Shown here one piece after another: positions 18,369-27,123 of a DNA stretch of 64,000 nt. The stretch lies in assembly GCA_026390575.1 (NCBI GenBank), contig JAPLFR010000001.1:402837-466836 (forward strand), in the 5' to 3' direction. This DNA is from Ignavibacteriales bacterium. GTDB taxonomy: Bacteria; Bacteroidota; Ignavibacteria; UBA10030. A program made the position numbers and the translations under genes. The notes beneath the pieces are model-generated. The model was not told the DNA's origin. It saw nothing but the letters and a program-made list of their open reading frames with translations, and searched no databases. Positions within the stretch are counted from its first letter, which is position 1. Every line of letters starts with the position of its first letter.

Positions 18369-19271
18369 ATGCATCGAACTTTTTCAAAACGGAAATATTC
18401 GGTATGTGCAAATTGCAGCACGCGGATTGAAACATCATACACGTATTGTCCGCACTGCGGACAGGCGAACCACGATCTCAACGTCCCGCTGCGGCATTTC
18501 CTGGAAGAGACGCTGGAAGGAATTTTCCATTTCGATACAAAATCCGTTCGGACAGTACAAACACTAGCGTTCAAGCCCGGGTTTGTGACTTCAGAATTCA
18601 TCAAAGGGAAACGTGCACGGTATGTTGCTCCTGTCAGGCTGTACATCTTCATTAGTTTTCTGTTTTTTCTTCTTTTATCGTTGCTGTCCGGTAAGCATGA
18701 GTCGGTCTCTCCAGCGGATTCACCATCGACTCACATTGGCATAACATTCTATAATATTAATTCCCAGGAGTTGCGGGGGCTTCAGTATGCACAACTTGAT
18801 TCTCTCATTCAATCCCGCGGCATTGCTCTGTCAGTACTGAATAGATACATAGTGCGTCAAATGGCACGAATCGGAACGGAAGGACAGGAAGGATTCAATC
18901 ACTTTTTGGTGAAGGGGATTTCATATATGATGTTTGCATTGATGCCTTTATTTGCATTTTTTATTTTCCTTCTGAACCGCAAGAAGGCACAGTATTACAT
19001 CGGCACCTTGGTGTTTTCAATCCATTATCATAGTTTTTTATTCCTTTTGCTCATCGTATCCTTGGTTGTGAATCGGATTGTTGGGACATCGTTGACATTG
19101 GTGGCGCCCATCATCATTTGTCCGATCTACCTCTATCTGGCATTGAAGCATATGTATGATGGGTCACGGATGGAAATGATTGGACAGACCCTGCTTATTG
19201 GTATATTGCAATTGATTTCGATGGCTCTTCTATTTTTAGTAACGATATTTATCAGTTTGTTGATATTCTAA
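18369..19271 (+). CDS. DUF3667 membrane protein with N-terminal zinc ribbon
   Basis: A 300-residue protein. The N-terminus carries a zinc-ribbon CANCSTRIETSYTYCPHCGQ (two CxxC pairs), followed by the DUF3667 core, with TLEGIFHFDTKSVRTVQTL and the GFVTSEFIKGKRARYVAPVR region (quoted in parts). The remainder has about five transmembrane helices around a polar loop (residues 115-180). The family is common in Bacteroidota and has no known function. It is not clearly linked to its neighbours. Confidence 0.83.
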   Translation: MHRTFSKRKYSVCANCSTRIETSYTYCPHCGQANHDLNVPLRHFLEETLEGIFHFDTKSVRTVQTLAFKPGFVTSEFIKGKRARYVAPVRLYIFISFLFFLLLSLLSGKHESVSPADSPSTHIGITFYNINSQELRGLQYAQLDSLIQSRGIALSVLNRYIVRQMARIGTEGQEGFNHFLVKGISYMMFALMPLFAFFIFLLNRKKAQYYIGTLVFSIHYHSFLFLLLIVSLVVNRIVGTSLTLVAPIIICPIYLYLALKHMYDGSRMEMIGQTLLIGILQLISMALLFLVTIFISLLIF

Positions 19272-19468
19272 AAGTACAATTGAGTCGATTGAGTCATTCA
19301 TACCTGCCAGAACGAGGCGTTTGGCAGAGGAGTGCGGGAATCTTCTTAGTCAAGGAGATAAAATAAATTGCAATACTTTCTTGCTTTTCCTTTATTGTTT
19401 TGAGATATTCACCATTGGTTTAGTTTAAATATACCACCAGTTTACAAACCAATAAAAGGAAGAACATT

Positions 19469-20245
19469 ATGGTACACAATGCACACCAAGAGCCCAAGCT
19501 GCATTGGAAATGGGTCACCTTATCGGTTATTGCAGGACTTATCATTGTTGGGGCATCGTATTTCATGGTGGCGCCGACTTTCCATAGCGGCGAAGTTCAA
19601 GCGTTGATTATGTTGGGCGGGTTTATTGTAACAGGTGCTATTATTGGATACTTTTCTCCTGGCATCACAATTAATGAAGCATCCGTGGGCGGAGCGCTGG
19701 TGATGGTGGTGATGCTTCTTCTGCTTACAATAACGAAAGCAGAAATCCAATTTACAAAATCTATCAACCTGCTTCTCTTGATTCTCGGCGTTGGTTTTTC
19801 TTGGGTCGGCGGCTGGGCGGGTGAAAAATTGCAGGGAGACGAATCTTCGGCTGAAGAAAAACTTGTAAATAAGTTTCTTTGGAAGTGGGTGCTGGTTGGG
19901 ATTGTTATCGGTTTCGCGCTTAACGTGTTATTCGTTTTTCTACTCTCAACTCTTTTTCCCCCCCATCTTTTTAAGATTGCGTTTACCGGATTCATTCTGA
20001 GTTTTGTTGTGACAGGATTTATTGTCGGAGTAAAATCACCAGGTGTGACACTCAAAGAGCCTGCAGTTGCTGGTTTAATAGCAGTCATTCTCGATTGGGT
20101 TTTCCTGAGATTCATTATTTTACTTAAAGTTCCTGCAACGTATCTTATTACAGGATTGATCATGGGATTCTTGATTTCGCTCTTTGGTGCCTGGCTTGGT
20201 GAGAAATATCAGCAGAGCGCAGAGGAGAAAAAGAAAGAGGCGTAA
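19469..20245 (+). CDS. Internally duplicated integral membrane protein
   Basis: A 258-residue membrane protein built from two similar halves. The first half has GGFIVTGAIIGYFSPGITI and GWAGEKLQ; the second has FVVTGFIVGVKSPGVTL and AWLGEKYQ. Each half has three or four helices. I do not recognise a named function. The paired GxxSPGxT-xxxExxVxG motif and the terminal GEK motif are conserved between the halves. AAAGGAAG precedes the ATG, and a strong terminator follows. Confidence 0.75.
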   Translation: MVHNAHQEPKLHWKWVTLSVIAGLIIVGASYFMVAPTFHSGEVQALIMLGGFIVTGAIIGYFSPGITINEASVGGALVMVVMLLLLTITKAEIQFTKSINLLLLILGVGFSWVGGWAGEKLQGDESSAEEKLVNKFLWKWVLVGIVIGFALNVLFVFLLSTLFPPHLFKIAFTGFILSFVVTGFIVGVKSPGVTLKEPAVAGLIAVILDWVFLRFIILLKVPATYLITGLIMGFLISLFGAWLGEKYQQSAEEKKKEA

Positions 20246-20265
20246 TTTGTTCAAATGATTTTGAA

Positions 20266-20300
20266 AGAAGCCTCTCCAGCATAATTGGAGGGGCTTTTTT
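20266..20300 (+). terminator. Rho-independent terminator
   Basis: GCCTCTCC at 20270-20277 pairs with GGAGGGGC at 20287-20294 (one G-U pair) across a nine-base loop and is followed by six T residues. It ends the transcript of the duplicated membrane protein and separates it from pfkA. Confidence 0.88.
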
Positions 20301-20364
20301 CGTTTGGTTGAGCGAATGGAAACAAATCGCACTTTTTTGTATCTTTCAAGTGAAATCATTATTC

Positions 20365-21477
20365 ATGAGTGAAACGATAAAAATGAAAAATACTTTAAAG
20401 AGAATCGGAATTCTTACCGGCGGCGGCGATTGCCCAGGCTTGAATGCGGTTATTCGTAGTATCGCGAAACCAGCAATGACACAATTTAATTCGATAGTCA
20501 TTGGGATTTTGGATGGCTTTGAAGGTCTTGTGGAAGGAAGGATGCGTGAATTAACACCGAAAGATGTCGGCGGTATTGTCAATATGGGCGGAACAATTCT
20601 TGGTACTTCCAACAAAGGAAATCCTTTTCAGTTTCCCGTGGAGACACCGCAGGGCATCGAAGTGTTGGATTATTCGCATCATGCCATTCAGAATTACCGC
20701 GACTGGAATTTGGATGCGCTTATTGCCGTCGGCGGAGATGGAACGATGCACATCGTTGATCGCTTCACAGAACTTGGTCTCAATTTTATAGGTGTTCCGA
20801 AAACTATCGACAATGATCTTTCTGCGACGGATGTGACGTTTGGATATGATTCCGCTGTCTCAGTTGCAACCGAAGCAATTGATCGTCTTCATACGACTGC
20901 TTCCTCACACCATCGTGTCATGGTAGTAGAAGTGATGGGACGGTATGCGGGATGGATTGCACTTGGCTCTGGAATTGCCGGTGGTGCGGATGCGATTCTG
21001 ATTCCGGAAATCCCGTTTAAGTGGGATAAGGTTTATGAACATGTCCTTCTTCGCAGTAAGCGCGGAAATCGTTTCAGCATCATTTGTGTTGCAGAAGGAG
21101 CGAGGTCTGCCGAGGGTGATGTCGTCGTGAAAGAAATGGATAAAAAACGTACCGACCCTGTTCGTTTAGGTGGAATCGGTGATCTTGTTGGACGAAAGAT
21201 TGAAGAGGCAACCGGACTTGAGACACGCGTTGTCGTGTTGGGACATGTTTTGCGCGGCGGCAGTCCAACTCCATACGATCGTATCCTTGCTACAAGATTT
21301 GGTGCTATGGCGCTTGAATTGGCAGCGCAAGGTAAATTCGGATACATGGTCAGTCTGCGCGGAACCGAAGTTGTTGCCGTGCCTGTAAAAGAAGCTATAT
21401 TAAAACTCCGAACTGTACCGCTCGATTCGCAATATATACAAGCTGCAAAAATGGTCGGGACTTCATTCGGAGACTAA
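20365..21477 (+). CDS. pfkA: 6-phosphofructokinase, group III type
   Basis: Phosphofructokinase phosphorylates fructose 6-phosphate to the 1,6-bisphosphate in glycolysis. The start ILTGGGDCPGLNAVIR, the nucleotide loop VGGDGTMH, the catalytic PKTIDNDL and the EVMGRYAGWIAL region are all present. Gly after GGD suits ATP as donor, while Lys in PKTIDND is a residue usually seen in PPi-dependent and mixed-substrate group III enzymes. The donor is therefore probably ATP but deserves testing. The start is placed at 20365 (370 residues); 20383 is an alternative, and neither has a strong ribosome site. It lacks the regulatory doubling of eukaryotic enzymes. Confidence 0.9.
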   Translation: MSETIKMKNTLKRIGILTGGGDCPGLNAVIRSIAKPAMTQFNSIVIGILDGFEGLVEGRMRELTPKDVGGIVNMGGTILGTSNKGNPFQFPVETPQGIEVLDYSHHAIQNYRDWNLDALIAVGGDGTMHIVDRFTELGLNFIGVPKTIDNDLSATDVTFGYDSAVSVATEAIDRLHTTASSHHRVMVVEVMGRYAGWIALGSGIAGGADAILIPEIPFKWDKVYEHVLLRSKRGNRFSIICVAEGARSAEGDVVVKEMDKKRTDPVRLGGIGDLVGRKIEEATGLETRVVVLGHVLRGGSPTPYDRILATRFGAMALELAAQGKFGYMVSLRGTEVVAVPVKEAILKLRTVPLDSQYIQAAKMVGTSFGD

Positions 21478-21530
21478 GACCGGAAAGCTGATGTGATTAC
21501 TATAGTTTAATATGGAGTCATCAACAAACA

Positions 21531-22142
21531 ATGCAGGCGCATTCGTCGCACATAAAGATCATTGATCCACAATTTTTGTGTACAGCATACTGCAACGGCT
21601 ATTTTCCGATGGCAGATTCGAAGACAGGGGAAATAAATTGGTACTCACCAGATCCCCGTACGATTTTTGATTTGAATGAATTTCATGTTCCTCGCAGTCT
21701 CACACTAACGCTGAAGAAGAAAGATTTTGAAGTTTGTATTAATAAGCGTTTTGAAGAAGTAATGCGAGCGTGTGCGGAACGAGAGGAAACGTGGATTTCG
21801 GAAACAATTATTCAAAGCTATATTCAGCTTCATCAGCTCGGGCTTGCTCACAGTGTTGAAACATGGAAAAATGATAAACTCGTTGGCGGCCTGTATGGTG
21901 TTGCAATTCGCGGAGCATTTTTTGGCGAATCGATGTTCAGTCGACTGCGGGATGGTTCTAAGATTGCACTGGTGAATCTTGTAAAAAGAATGAAGGAACG
22001 CGGATTTACATTGCTCGATACTCAGTATCTCACACCGCATTTGGAAAAATTTGGAGCGCGCGAGATTCCGCGCAGCGAATATATGAAACGATTGGAAGAA
22101 TCGCTCACCATCACTTGTTCATTCACAGACGAGGAATTATGA
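21531..22142 (+). CDS. aat: Leucyl/phenylalanyl-tRNA--protein transferase
   Basis: Aat adds Leu or Phe to proteins with N-terminal Arg or Lys, marking them for ClpS/ClpAP degradation (N-end rule). The 203 residues carry the family hallmarks [58 protein letters not shown] and [13 protein letters not shown] (most only partly quoted here). It is the first gene of a compact run; its stop overlaps the purC start in ATGA. Function is from the family, not shown here. Confidence 0.93.
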   Translation: MQAHSSHIKIIDPQFLCTAYCNGYFPMADSKTGEINWYSPDPRTIFDLNEFHVPRSLTLTLKKKDFEVCINKRFEEVMRACAEREETWISETIIQSYIQLHQLGLAHSVETWKNDKLVGGLYGVAIRGAFFGESMFSRLRDGSKIALVNLVKRMKERGFTLLDTQYLTPHLEKFGAREIPRSEYMKRLEESLTITCSFTDEEL

Positions 22143-23050
22143 TAAGCAATATTATGGAACCGGTTATCACGCAAACAAATTTCCCCGCATTGAAATTGAA
22201 AAATCGCGGCAAAGTACGCGATATCTATGATTTCGATGATGCATTACTTATTGTGGCAACTGACCGCCTCTCAGCGTTTGATGTTATAATGAACGAAGGC
22301 ATTCCCTATAAAGGAAAAGTGCTCACGCAAATATCCGATTTCTGGTTTGACCAAACGAAGGACATCATCCAGAATCATCTCATTTCTTCGATTGTGTATG
22401 ATTTCCCTTCTGCGTGCAAGCCGTATTGGGATTCTCTGAACGACCGTTCAATGTTTGTGAAGAAAACGAATCCATTGCCTGTTGAGTGCATCGTGCGCGG
22501 GTACCTCTCTGGGTCCGGCTGGATTGAATATCAGAAAAGTAAAAATGTATGCGGTATTCAATTGCCGGATGGACTCGTTGAATCGTCGAAGCTTCCAGAA
22601 CCGATTTTCACACCGACGACGAAGGAAGAAGTCGGCAAACACGACGAGAATATTTCATTCGAAAAGATGACCAATATCATTGGAAAAGAACTTTCTGAGA
22701 ACGTGAGAGACATCTCCTTGAAAATTTATCGTCATGGAGCAGAGATAGCGGAGAAGAAGGGCATTATTATTGCCGACACCAAGATGGAATTTGGATTAAA
22801 TGAAAACGGTGAATTGATACTTATTGACGAATTGCTCACGCCGGATTCATCTCGCTTCTGGCCGCAGGATAAATATGAGGCTGGCCGTGCACAAGAAAGC
22901 TACGATAAGCAGTTCGTTCGTGATTATCTTCTTTCAATCGATTTCAACAAAAAACCGCCTGCACCCAAATTACCCATTGATGTGGTTTTAAAAACCTCGG
23001 CACTTTATTTGGAAGCACTGAAACGATTGAGCGGAAGAACATTGGTTTAA
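22139..23050 (+). CDS. purC: Phosphoribosylaminoimidazole-succinocarboxamide synthase
   Basis: PurC joins CAIR and aspartate with ATP in purine synthesis. The sequence shows [54 protein letters not shown] and [15 protein letters not shown], all classic SAICAR synthetase motifs. At 303 residues it is the long form found in Bacteroidota and yeast. The ATG at 22139 overlaps the aat stop (ATGA) and has GAGG just upstream, so it is chosen over an in-frame codon eight residues earlier. Confidence 0.95.
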   Translation: MISNIMEPVITQTNFPALKLKNRGKVRDIYDFDDALLIVATDRLSAFDVIMNEGIPYKGKVLTQISDFWFDQTKDIIQNHLISSIVYDFPSACKPYWDSLNDRSMFVKKTNPLPVECIVRGYLSGSGWIEYQKSKNVCGIQLPDGLVESSKLPEPIFTPTTKEEVGKHDENISFEKMTNIIGKELSENVRDISLKIYRHGAEIAEKKGIIIADTKMEFGLNENGELILIDELLTPDSSRFWPQDKYEAGRAQESYDKQFVRDYLLSIDFNKKPPAPKLPIDVVLKTSALYLEALKRLSGRTLV

Positions 23051-23056
23051 ATTGAA

Positions 23057-23476
23057 TTGAAACCGCCCTTTGAAATCCTTGAACACCCATCCGATCTTGG
23101 AATAGAAGCTCGCGGCGCAACAATGGCGGAAGCATTCCAAAATGCTGCGCGCGGATTAATGTCGATCATTGCCGGATCATCAAAAGTTAAAGCGGACGAA
23201 AAGCGATTGATTTCTATTATTGCACGTGATCGTGAAAATTTGTTAGTACGTTGGCTGACAGAAATTCTCTACCTGTATGATGGTGAAAAATTTTTAACAG
23301 CCGATGTAAAGTTTGATATGATGAATAATACTTCATTGCAAGCAACTGTTCTTGGTCAACAGTTTGATGCATCGAAACATGAACTCAACCTTGACGTCAA
23401 AGCAATTACCTATCATCAACTGATGGTTAAAAAGCTCGGTGATCTTTGGATAGCACGCGTGTTTGTGGACATCTAA
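23057..23476 (+). CDS. Archease, cofactor of RNA ligase RtcB
   Basis: A 139-residue archease. The opening PFEILEHPSDLGIEARG and the ending DLWIARVFVDI are the conserved metal-binding ends, with acidic residues that help RtcB guanylylation and multiple turnover. The start is a TTG at 23057, six bases after the purC stop. It is followed after 3 bp by rtcB, so the two are almost certainly co-translated partners. Archease-RtcB pairs are well known in archaea and occur in scattered bacteria. Confidence 0.92.
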   Translation: MKPPFEILEHPSDLGIEARGATMAEAFQNAARGLMSIIAGSSKVKADEKRLISIIARDRENLLVRWLTEILYLYDGEKFLTADVKFDMMNNTSLQATVLGQQFDASKHELNLDVKAITYHQLMVKKLGDLWIARVFVDI

Positions 23477-23479
23477 AAA

Positions 23480-24898
23480 ATGACGTTGCAGAAATTAGAC
23501 GACTATCGGTATTTGATCCCAAAATCCTTCAAGGGTGGAATGAGGATTGAGGGATTAATTTACGCGAGTGACACGTTAATTAAAGCGATTGAACATGATG
23601 AGACACTCAATCAAGTTGCGAATGTAGCAACACTTCCTGGATTTGTTGGACGCTCGCTTGCTATGCCGGATGCGCATCAAGGGTATGGCTTTGCAATTGG
23701 CGGTGTGGCGGCAGCGGATATCGAAAAAGGTGTGGTCTCCGCAGGCGGTGTTGGTTTCGATATCAACTGTGGTGTGCGGTTGCTTGCTTCCGATTTTTCA
23801 CGGGAAGATGTGAATGATAAACTTGATGAGTTGCTCAATCAGATGTTCCGGGATATCCCATGCGGTGCTGGAAAATCAGGAATTATTGATTTGTCGTATG
23901 AGCAGCTTGATGAAGTATTGAAGTATGGCGCTCGTTGGGCAGTGGAAAACGGCTATGGTTCCGAAGAAGATATTGACCATATTGAAGAGTGCGGGAGAAT
24001 GATCAAGGCAGATTCAAATGCCGTGAGCAAGCGCGCGAAGCAACGCGGACGAGATCAACTTGGTACGCTTGGTTCTGGCAATCATTTTATCGAACTACAG
24101 TGCGTACAAGAAATATTTAATGAAGAAGCAGCAGAACTTTTTGGTTTGCGGCTTCATCAGATCGTCGTGATGATCCACAGCGGCTCTCGCGGACTTGGTC
24201 ACCAAGTGTGCACAGATTATCTGGAGGTCATGCAAGAAGCGATGCCGCACTATGGCATCAAAGTTATCGATCGGCAGCTTGCATGTGTACCGATCGGGTC
24301 GAAAGAAGGGCAAAGTTATTTGAAGGCAATGGGCGCAGCAGCAAACTTTGCATTTGCTAATCGCCAGATGATGAGTCATTGGACCCGGCAGGTGTTTGGA
24401 CGTGTGCTTGGCTCAAGTAATCTGCGACTGGTGTATGATGTAACCCATAACATTGCAAAAGAAGAAACACATAGCGTTGGAGGACGAGTGCTGGTGCATA
24501 GAAAAGGAGCCACGCGCGCCTTCCCAAAACACAATCCCGATATTCCAAAAGACTATTATACAATAGGACAACCAGTGCTGATTCCCGGCAGTATGGGAAC
24601 TTGCTCGTATGTGTTAGTCGGAACAGAACGGGCAATGGCAGAGACATTCGGTTCTACGTGCCATGGAGCCGGACGTTCAATGAGTCGGCATGCAGCAAAA
24701 AAAGATATGAGCGCGGATCAATTGATTCATGATCTGAAACAAAAGGGAATTCATGTGCGTGGTGCGTCGAAGAGTGGTCTCACAGAAGAGAAGCCGGATG
24801 CGTATAAAGATGTCAGCGCGGTGGTAGATGTTGTTCACAATGCGGGTATTTCTTTGAAGGTAGCAAAGATGGTGCCAGTTGGAGTGATAAAAGGATAA
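23480..24898 (+). CDS. rtcB: RNA-splicing ligase RtcB
   Basis: RtcB joins RNA 2',3'-cyclic-phosphate or 3'-phosphate ends to 5'-OH ends using GTP and Mn2+. The 472 residues contain the metal-binding AMPDAHQGYGFAIGG, GVGFDINCGVRLL, LGSGNHFIELQ, MIHSGSRGLGHQV and the guanylylation region with HNIAKEE and RKGATRAFP. The C-terminal CHGAGRSMSRHAAKK completes the active site. Its direct neighbour is archease. In bacteria the role may be RNA repair or tRNA maturation; no tRNA gene with an intron is visible nearby. Confidence 0.95.
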   Translation: MTLQKLDDYRYLIPKSFKGGMRIEGLIYASDTLIKAIEHDETLNQVANVATLPGFVGRSLAMPDAHQGYGFAIGGVAAADIEKGVVSAGGVGFDINCGVRLLASDFSREDVNDKLDELLNQMFRDIPCGAGKSGIIDLSYEQLDEVLKYGARWAVENGYGSEEDIDHIEECGRMIKADSNAVSKRAKQRGRDQLGTLGSGNHFIELQCVQEIFNEEAAELFGLRLHQIVVMIHSGSRGLGHQVCTDYLEVMQEAMPHYGIKVIDRQLACVPIGSKEGQSYLKAMGAAANFAFANRQMMSHWTRQVFGRVLGSSNLRLVYDVTHNIAKEETHSVGGRVLVHRKGATRAFPKHNPDIPKDYYTIGQPVLIPGSMGTCSYVLVGTERAMAETFGSTCHGAGRSMSRHAAKKDMSADQLIHDLKQKGIHVRGASKSGLTEEKPDAYKDVSAVVDVVHNAGISLKVAKMVPVGVIKG

Positions 24899-24979
24899 GG
24901 AACCGAATCCGCGCTGCATTCGTTCTATCTGAACAATAAATTTAGTTACTCACAAAATTAAAGAGAAAAACCGATTCCT

Positions 24980-26077
24980 ATGTTAAAATTAACTGAAGAA
25001 AATATTCTAGAATCACTGAAACAAGTTAAAGATCCTGATTTACACCGTACCATTGTAGAACTCGGATTTGTGAAGAACCTGGTTATTACAGGAAACAATA
25101 TCAAGTTCGATTTACAGCTCACAACGCCTGCGTGTCCGGTGCGAGATCAATTTATTGCTGATTGCGAGAAGGCAATTCGCGGCGCCATTGATGAAGTCGG
25201 GAAGATCGATATCACTATGACTTCAAACGTCCAGCGAAACACTCATGCGCAAAAGGACAACATTTTATCCGGTGTGAAGAATACCATTGCTGTTGCAAGC
25301 GGTAAAGGCGGTGTCGGTAAATCGACTGTCGCAGTGAATCTTGCTGTTGCGTTGGCTCTGGATGGTGCGAAGGTTGGACTTGTTGATGCTGACGTTTACG
25401 GTCCAAGTATCCCGCTTATGTTTGGTATCAACGAGCGGCCAAAAGTATTGGATAATAAACTTCAACCATTGGAACGATACGGCGTTAAAGTGATGTCGAT
25501 CGGTTTCCTTGTAGACCCCATGGAAGCGGTTATTTGGCGCGGACCGATGGCAAGCGGCGCAGTGAAGCAATTTATGTCTGATGTCAATTGGGGCGATTTG
25601 GATTATCTTATTTTCGATCTGCCCCCGGGCACAGGCGACATTCAGCTTACGCTCGTGCAAACAATTCCGTTGACAGGTGCAGTAATAGTTACAACACCGC
25701 AGGATGTGGCACTTGCCGATGCGAAGAAGGGACTGGTAATGTTCAATAAAGTGAATGTTCCGGTGCTGGGCATCGTTGAAAATATGAGTTACTTCATTTG
25801 CAGTCACTGCGGTCAGCGCGAAAATATATTTGACAGCGGCGGTGGCAAGCGAACGGCAGAAGAACTCAATGTTCCATTCCTTGGCGAAATTCCAATTGAC
25901 ACGAAGGTACGGATCGGCGGAGATAAGGGTAACCCCATTGTTCACGGAGAACCGAATTCCCAACAGGGGAAAATTATTCAAGGCATAGCGCGGCAGCTTG
26001 CGGCACAAATCAGTATTCAATATCTTGGAACGCCATCGATGCCAAAGATAGAGATATTGGTTCCTAATCAGAATTAA
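24980..26077 (+). CDS. apbC: Iron-sulfur cluster carrier ATPase Mrp/ApbC
   Basis: A 365-residue protein with an N-terminal MIP18/DUF59 domain (residues 5-85, including TTPACPVRDQF) and a C-terminal ParA-like P-loop ATPase. Walker A is ASGKGGVGKSTVAVN, and IWRGPMASGAVKQF and FDLPPGTGDIQLT follow. The bridging cysteines for the cluster are in FICSHCGQ. Mrp proteins carry Fe-S clusters to target apoproteins. A NifU-like gene lies 84 bp downstream, which fits an Fe-S assembly pair. Confidence 0.93.
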   Translation: MLKLTEENILESLKQVKDPDLHRTIVELGFVKNLVITGNNIKFDLQLTTPACPVRDQFIADCEKAIRGAIDEVGKIDITMTSNVQRNTHAQKDNILSGVKNTIAVASGKGGVGKSTVAVNLAVALALDGAKVGLVDADVYGPSIPLMFGINERPKVLDNKLQPLERYGVKVMSIGFLVDPMEAVIWRGPMASGAVKQFMSDVNWGDLDYLIFDLPPGTGDIQLTLVQTIPLTGAVIVTTPQDVALADAKKGLVMFNKVNVPVLGIVENMSYFICSHCGQRENIFDSGGGKRTAEELNVPFLGEIPIDTKVRIGGDKGNPIVHGEPNSQQGKIIQGIARQLAAQISIQYLGTPSMPKIEILVPNQN

Positions 26078-26161
26078 TGAATGAAGAAGATGCTGAAGGA
26101 AGAACTTTCGATATCATCTTCGACAAAAAAAGAATAGATTTATTCTTATAAGGATAAAGAC

Positions 26162-26392
26162 GTGGTAACAAAAGAAGCCATTGAAGCGAGTCTTGAGCGC
26201 CTGCGTATATTTCTTGCAATCGATGGGGGAAATGTTCAATTAGTACAGATTAAAGATAATGGCATTGTTGAAGTACGATTGCTTGGATCGTGCGCTGGCT
26301 GTCCGATGTCGATCATGACACTGCGGGCTGGTATCGAACGAGCATTAATGATCGAGCACCCGGAAGTAACACGCGTAGAGCAGGTAAAATAA
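26162..26392 (+). CDS. NifU C-terminal-like Fe-S scaffold/carrier
   Basis: A 76-residue protein comprising only the NifU C-terminal (Nfu) domain: EASLERLRIFLAIDGGNVQL, then LLGSCAGCPMSIMTLRAGIE (the first shown in part). The CxxC in CAGC binds a 4Fe-4S cluster shared by a dimer. The start is GTG at 26162 with AAGGAT upstream. It is encoded next to mrp. The next gene is convergent. Confidence 0.93.
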   Translation: MVTKEAIEASLERLRIFLAIDGGNVQLVQIKDNGIVEVRLLGSCAGCPMSIMTLRAGIERALMIEHPEVTRVEQVK

Positions 26393-26402
26393 GGAATGAT
26401 CT

Positions 26403-26440
26403 TCGCACGGTATCCAAGGTTATGTTTTGTGCCCGTGCGA
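26403..26440. terminator. Hairpin between convergent genes
   Basis: TCGCACGG at 26403-26410 pairs perfectly with CCGTGCGA at 26433-26440 across a 22-nt loop, in the 59-bp gap between the NifU-like gene and ftsE, which face each other. A T-rich tract follows only some 18 bases later on the plus strand. It may end both transcripts, but it is not a textbook terminator. Confidence 0.45.
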
Positions 26441-26451
26441 TGGTTACAAAG

Positions 26452-27123
26452 TTACTTTCCTTTTTTCATTTCCACTTCTGAAAGTTTTCCTTCCTTCAAT
26501 TGAACAACTCTGGCAGGATATTTCTTAACGAGATCGTAATTATGGGTTGCCATTAAGATGGCAGTCCCGCGCATATTAATTTTTGTGAGTAGTTCCATGA
26601 TTTCTGCAGAAGATGTCGGATCAAGATTACCTGTGGGCTCATCTGCTAAGAGAACGACCGGCTCATTCACGAGAGCCCGCGCGATGACAACGCGCTGTTG
26701 TTCTCCGCCGGATAATTCGTGCGGCATCTGATAACGTTTATGACTCAAGCCGACATCTGCAAGGACGTGCAATACTTTCTTTTTGATTTCACTGCGCCGT
26801 GCATTCGTTACAAACAGCGCAAATGCGACATTGTCATACACCGTGCGGTCTTCCAGCAGTTTAAAGTCCTGGAAAACGATTCCAAGCCGCCGCCGTATAC
26901 GCGGTATTTGGCGGCTTGTGATGGTTGCAGAATCATAACTGGCAATCCTTACTTTGCCGGAGGATGGCAGGAGATCAAAATACATCAAACGCATTAGTGT
27001 ACTTTTTCCCATACCTGTCTGACCTACCAAATAGACAAACTCGCTTTGTTTCATTGAAAAATTTATACTGTTAAGCACATGCTGGTTGTCAAATGAAACA
27101 CTAACGTTTTGTAGATCAATCAT
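26452..27123 (-). CDS. ftsE: Cell-division ABC ATPase FtsE
   Basis: FtsE works with FtsX at the division septum to control peptidoglycan hydrolases. The 223 residues show Walker A VGQTGMGKSTLMR, the Q-loop IVFQDFKLLEDRTVYDNVAFAL (in part), signature LSGGEQQRV, Walker B LLADEPTGNLDP and the switch ATHNYDL. The small size and the FKLL-DRTVYDNV wording are typical of FtsE rather than LolD. ftsX is not adjacent, which is common in Bacteroidota. Its start overlaps the end of pdxA by eight bases, so it is the last gene of a three-gene operon. Confidence 0.88.
   Translation of the reverse strand: MIDLQNVSVSFDNQHVLNSINFSMKQSEFVYLVGQTGMGKSTLMRLMYFDLLPSSGKVRIASYDSATITSRQIPRIRRRLGIVFQDFKLLEDRTVYDNVAFALFVTNARRSEIKKKVLHVLADVGLSHKRYQMPHELSGGEQQRVVIARALVNEPVVLLADEPTGNLDPTSSAEIMELLTKINMRGTAILMATHNYDLVKKYPARVVQLKEGKLSEVEMKKGK

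Noticed and set aside
25265..26020. Minus-strand frame of 251 codons opposite mrp
   Set aside because: Antisense shadow of a clear mrp gene, with unusual cysteine/histidine-rich composition and no recognisable motif.
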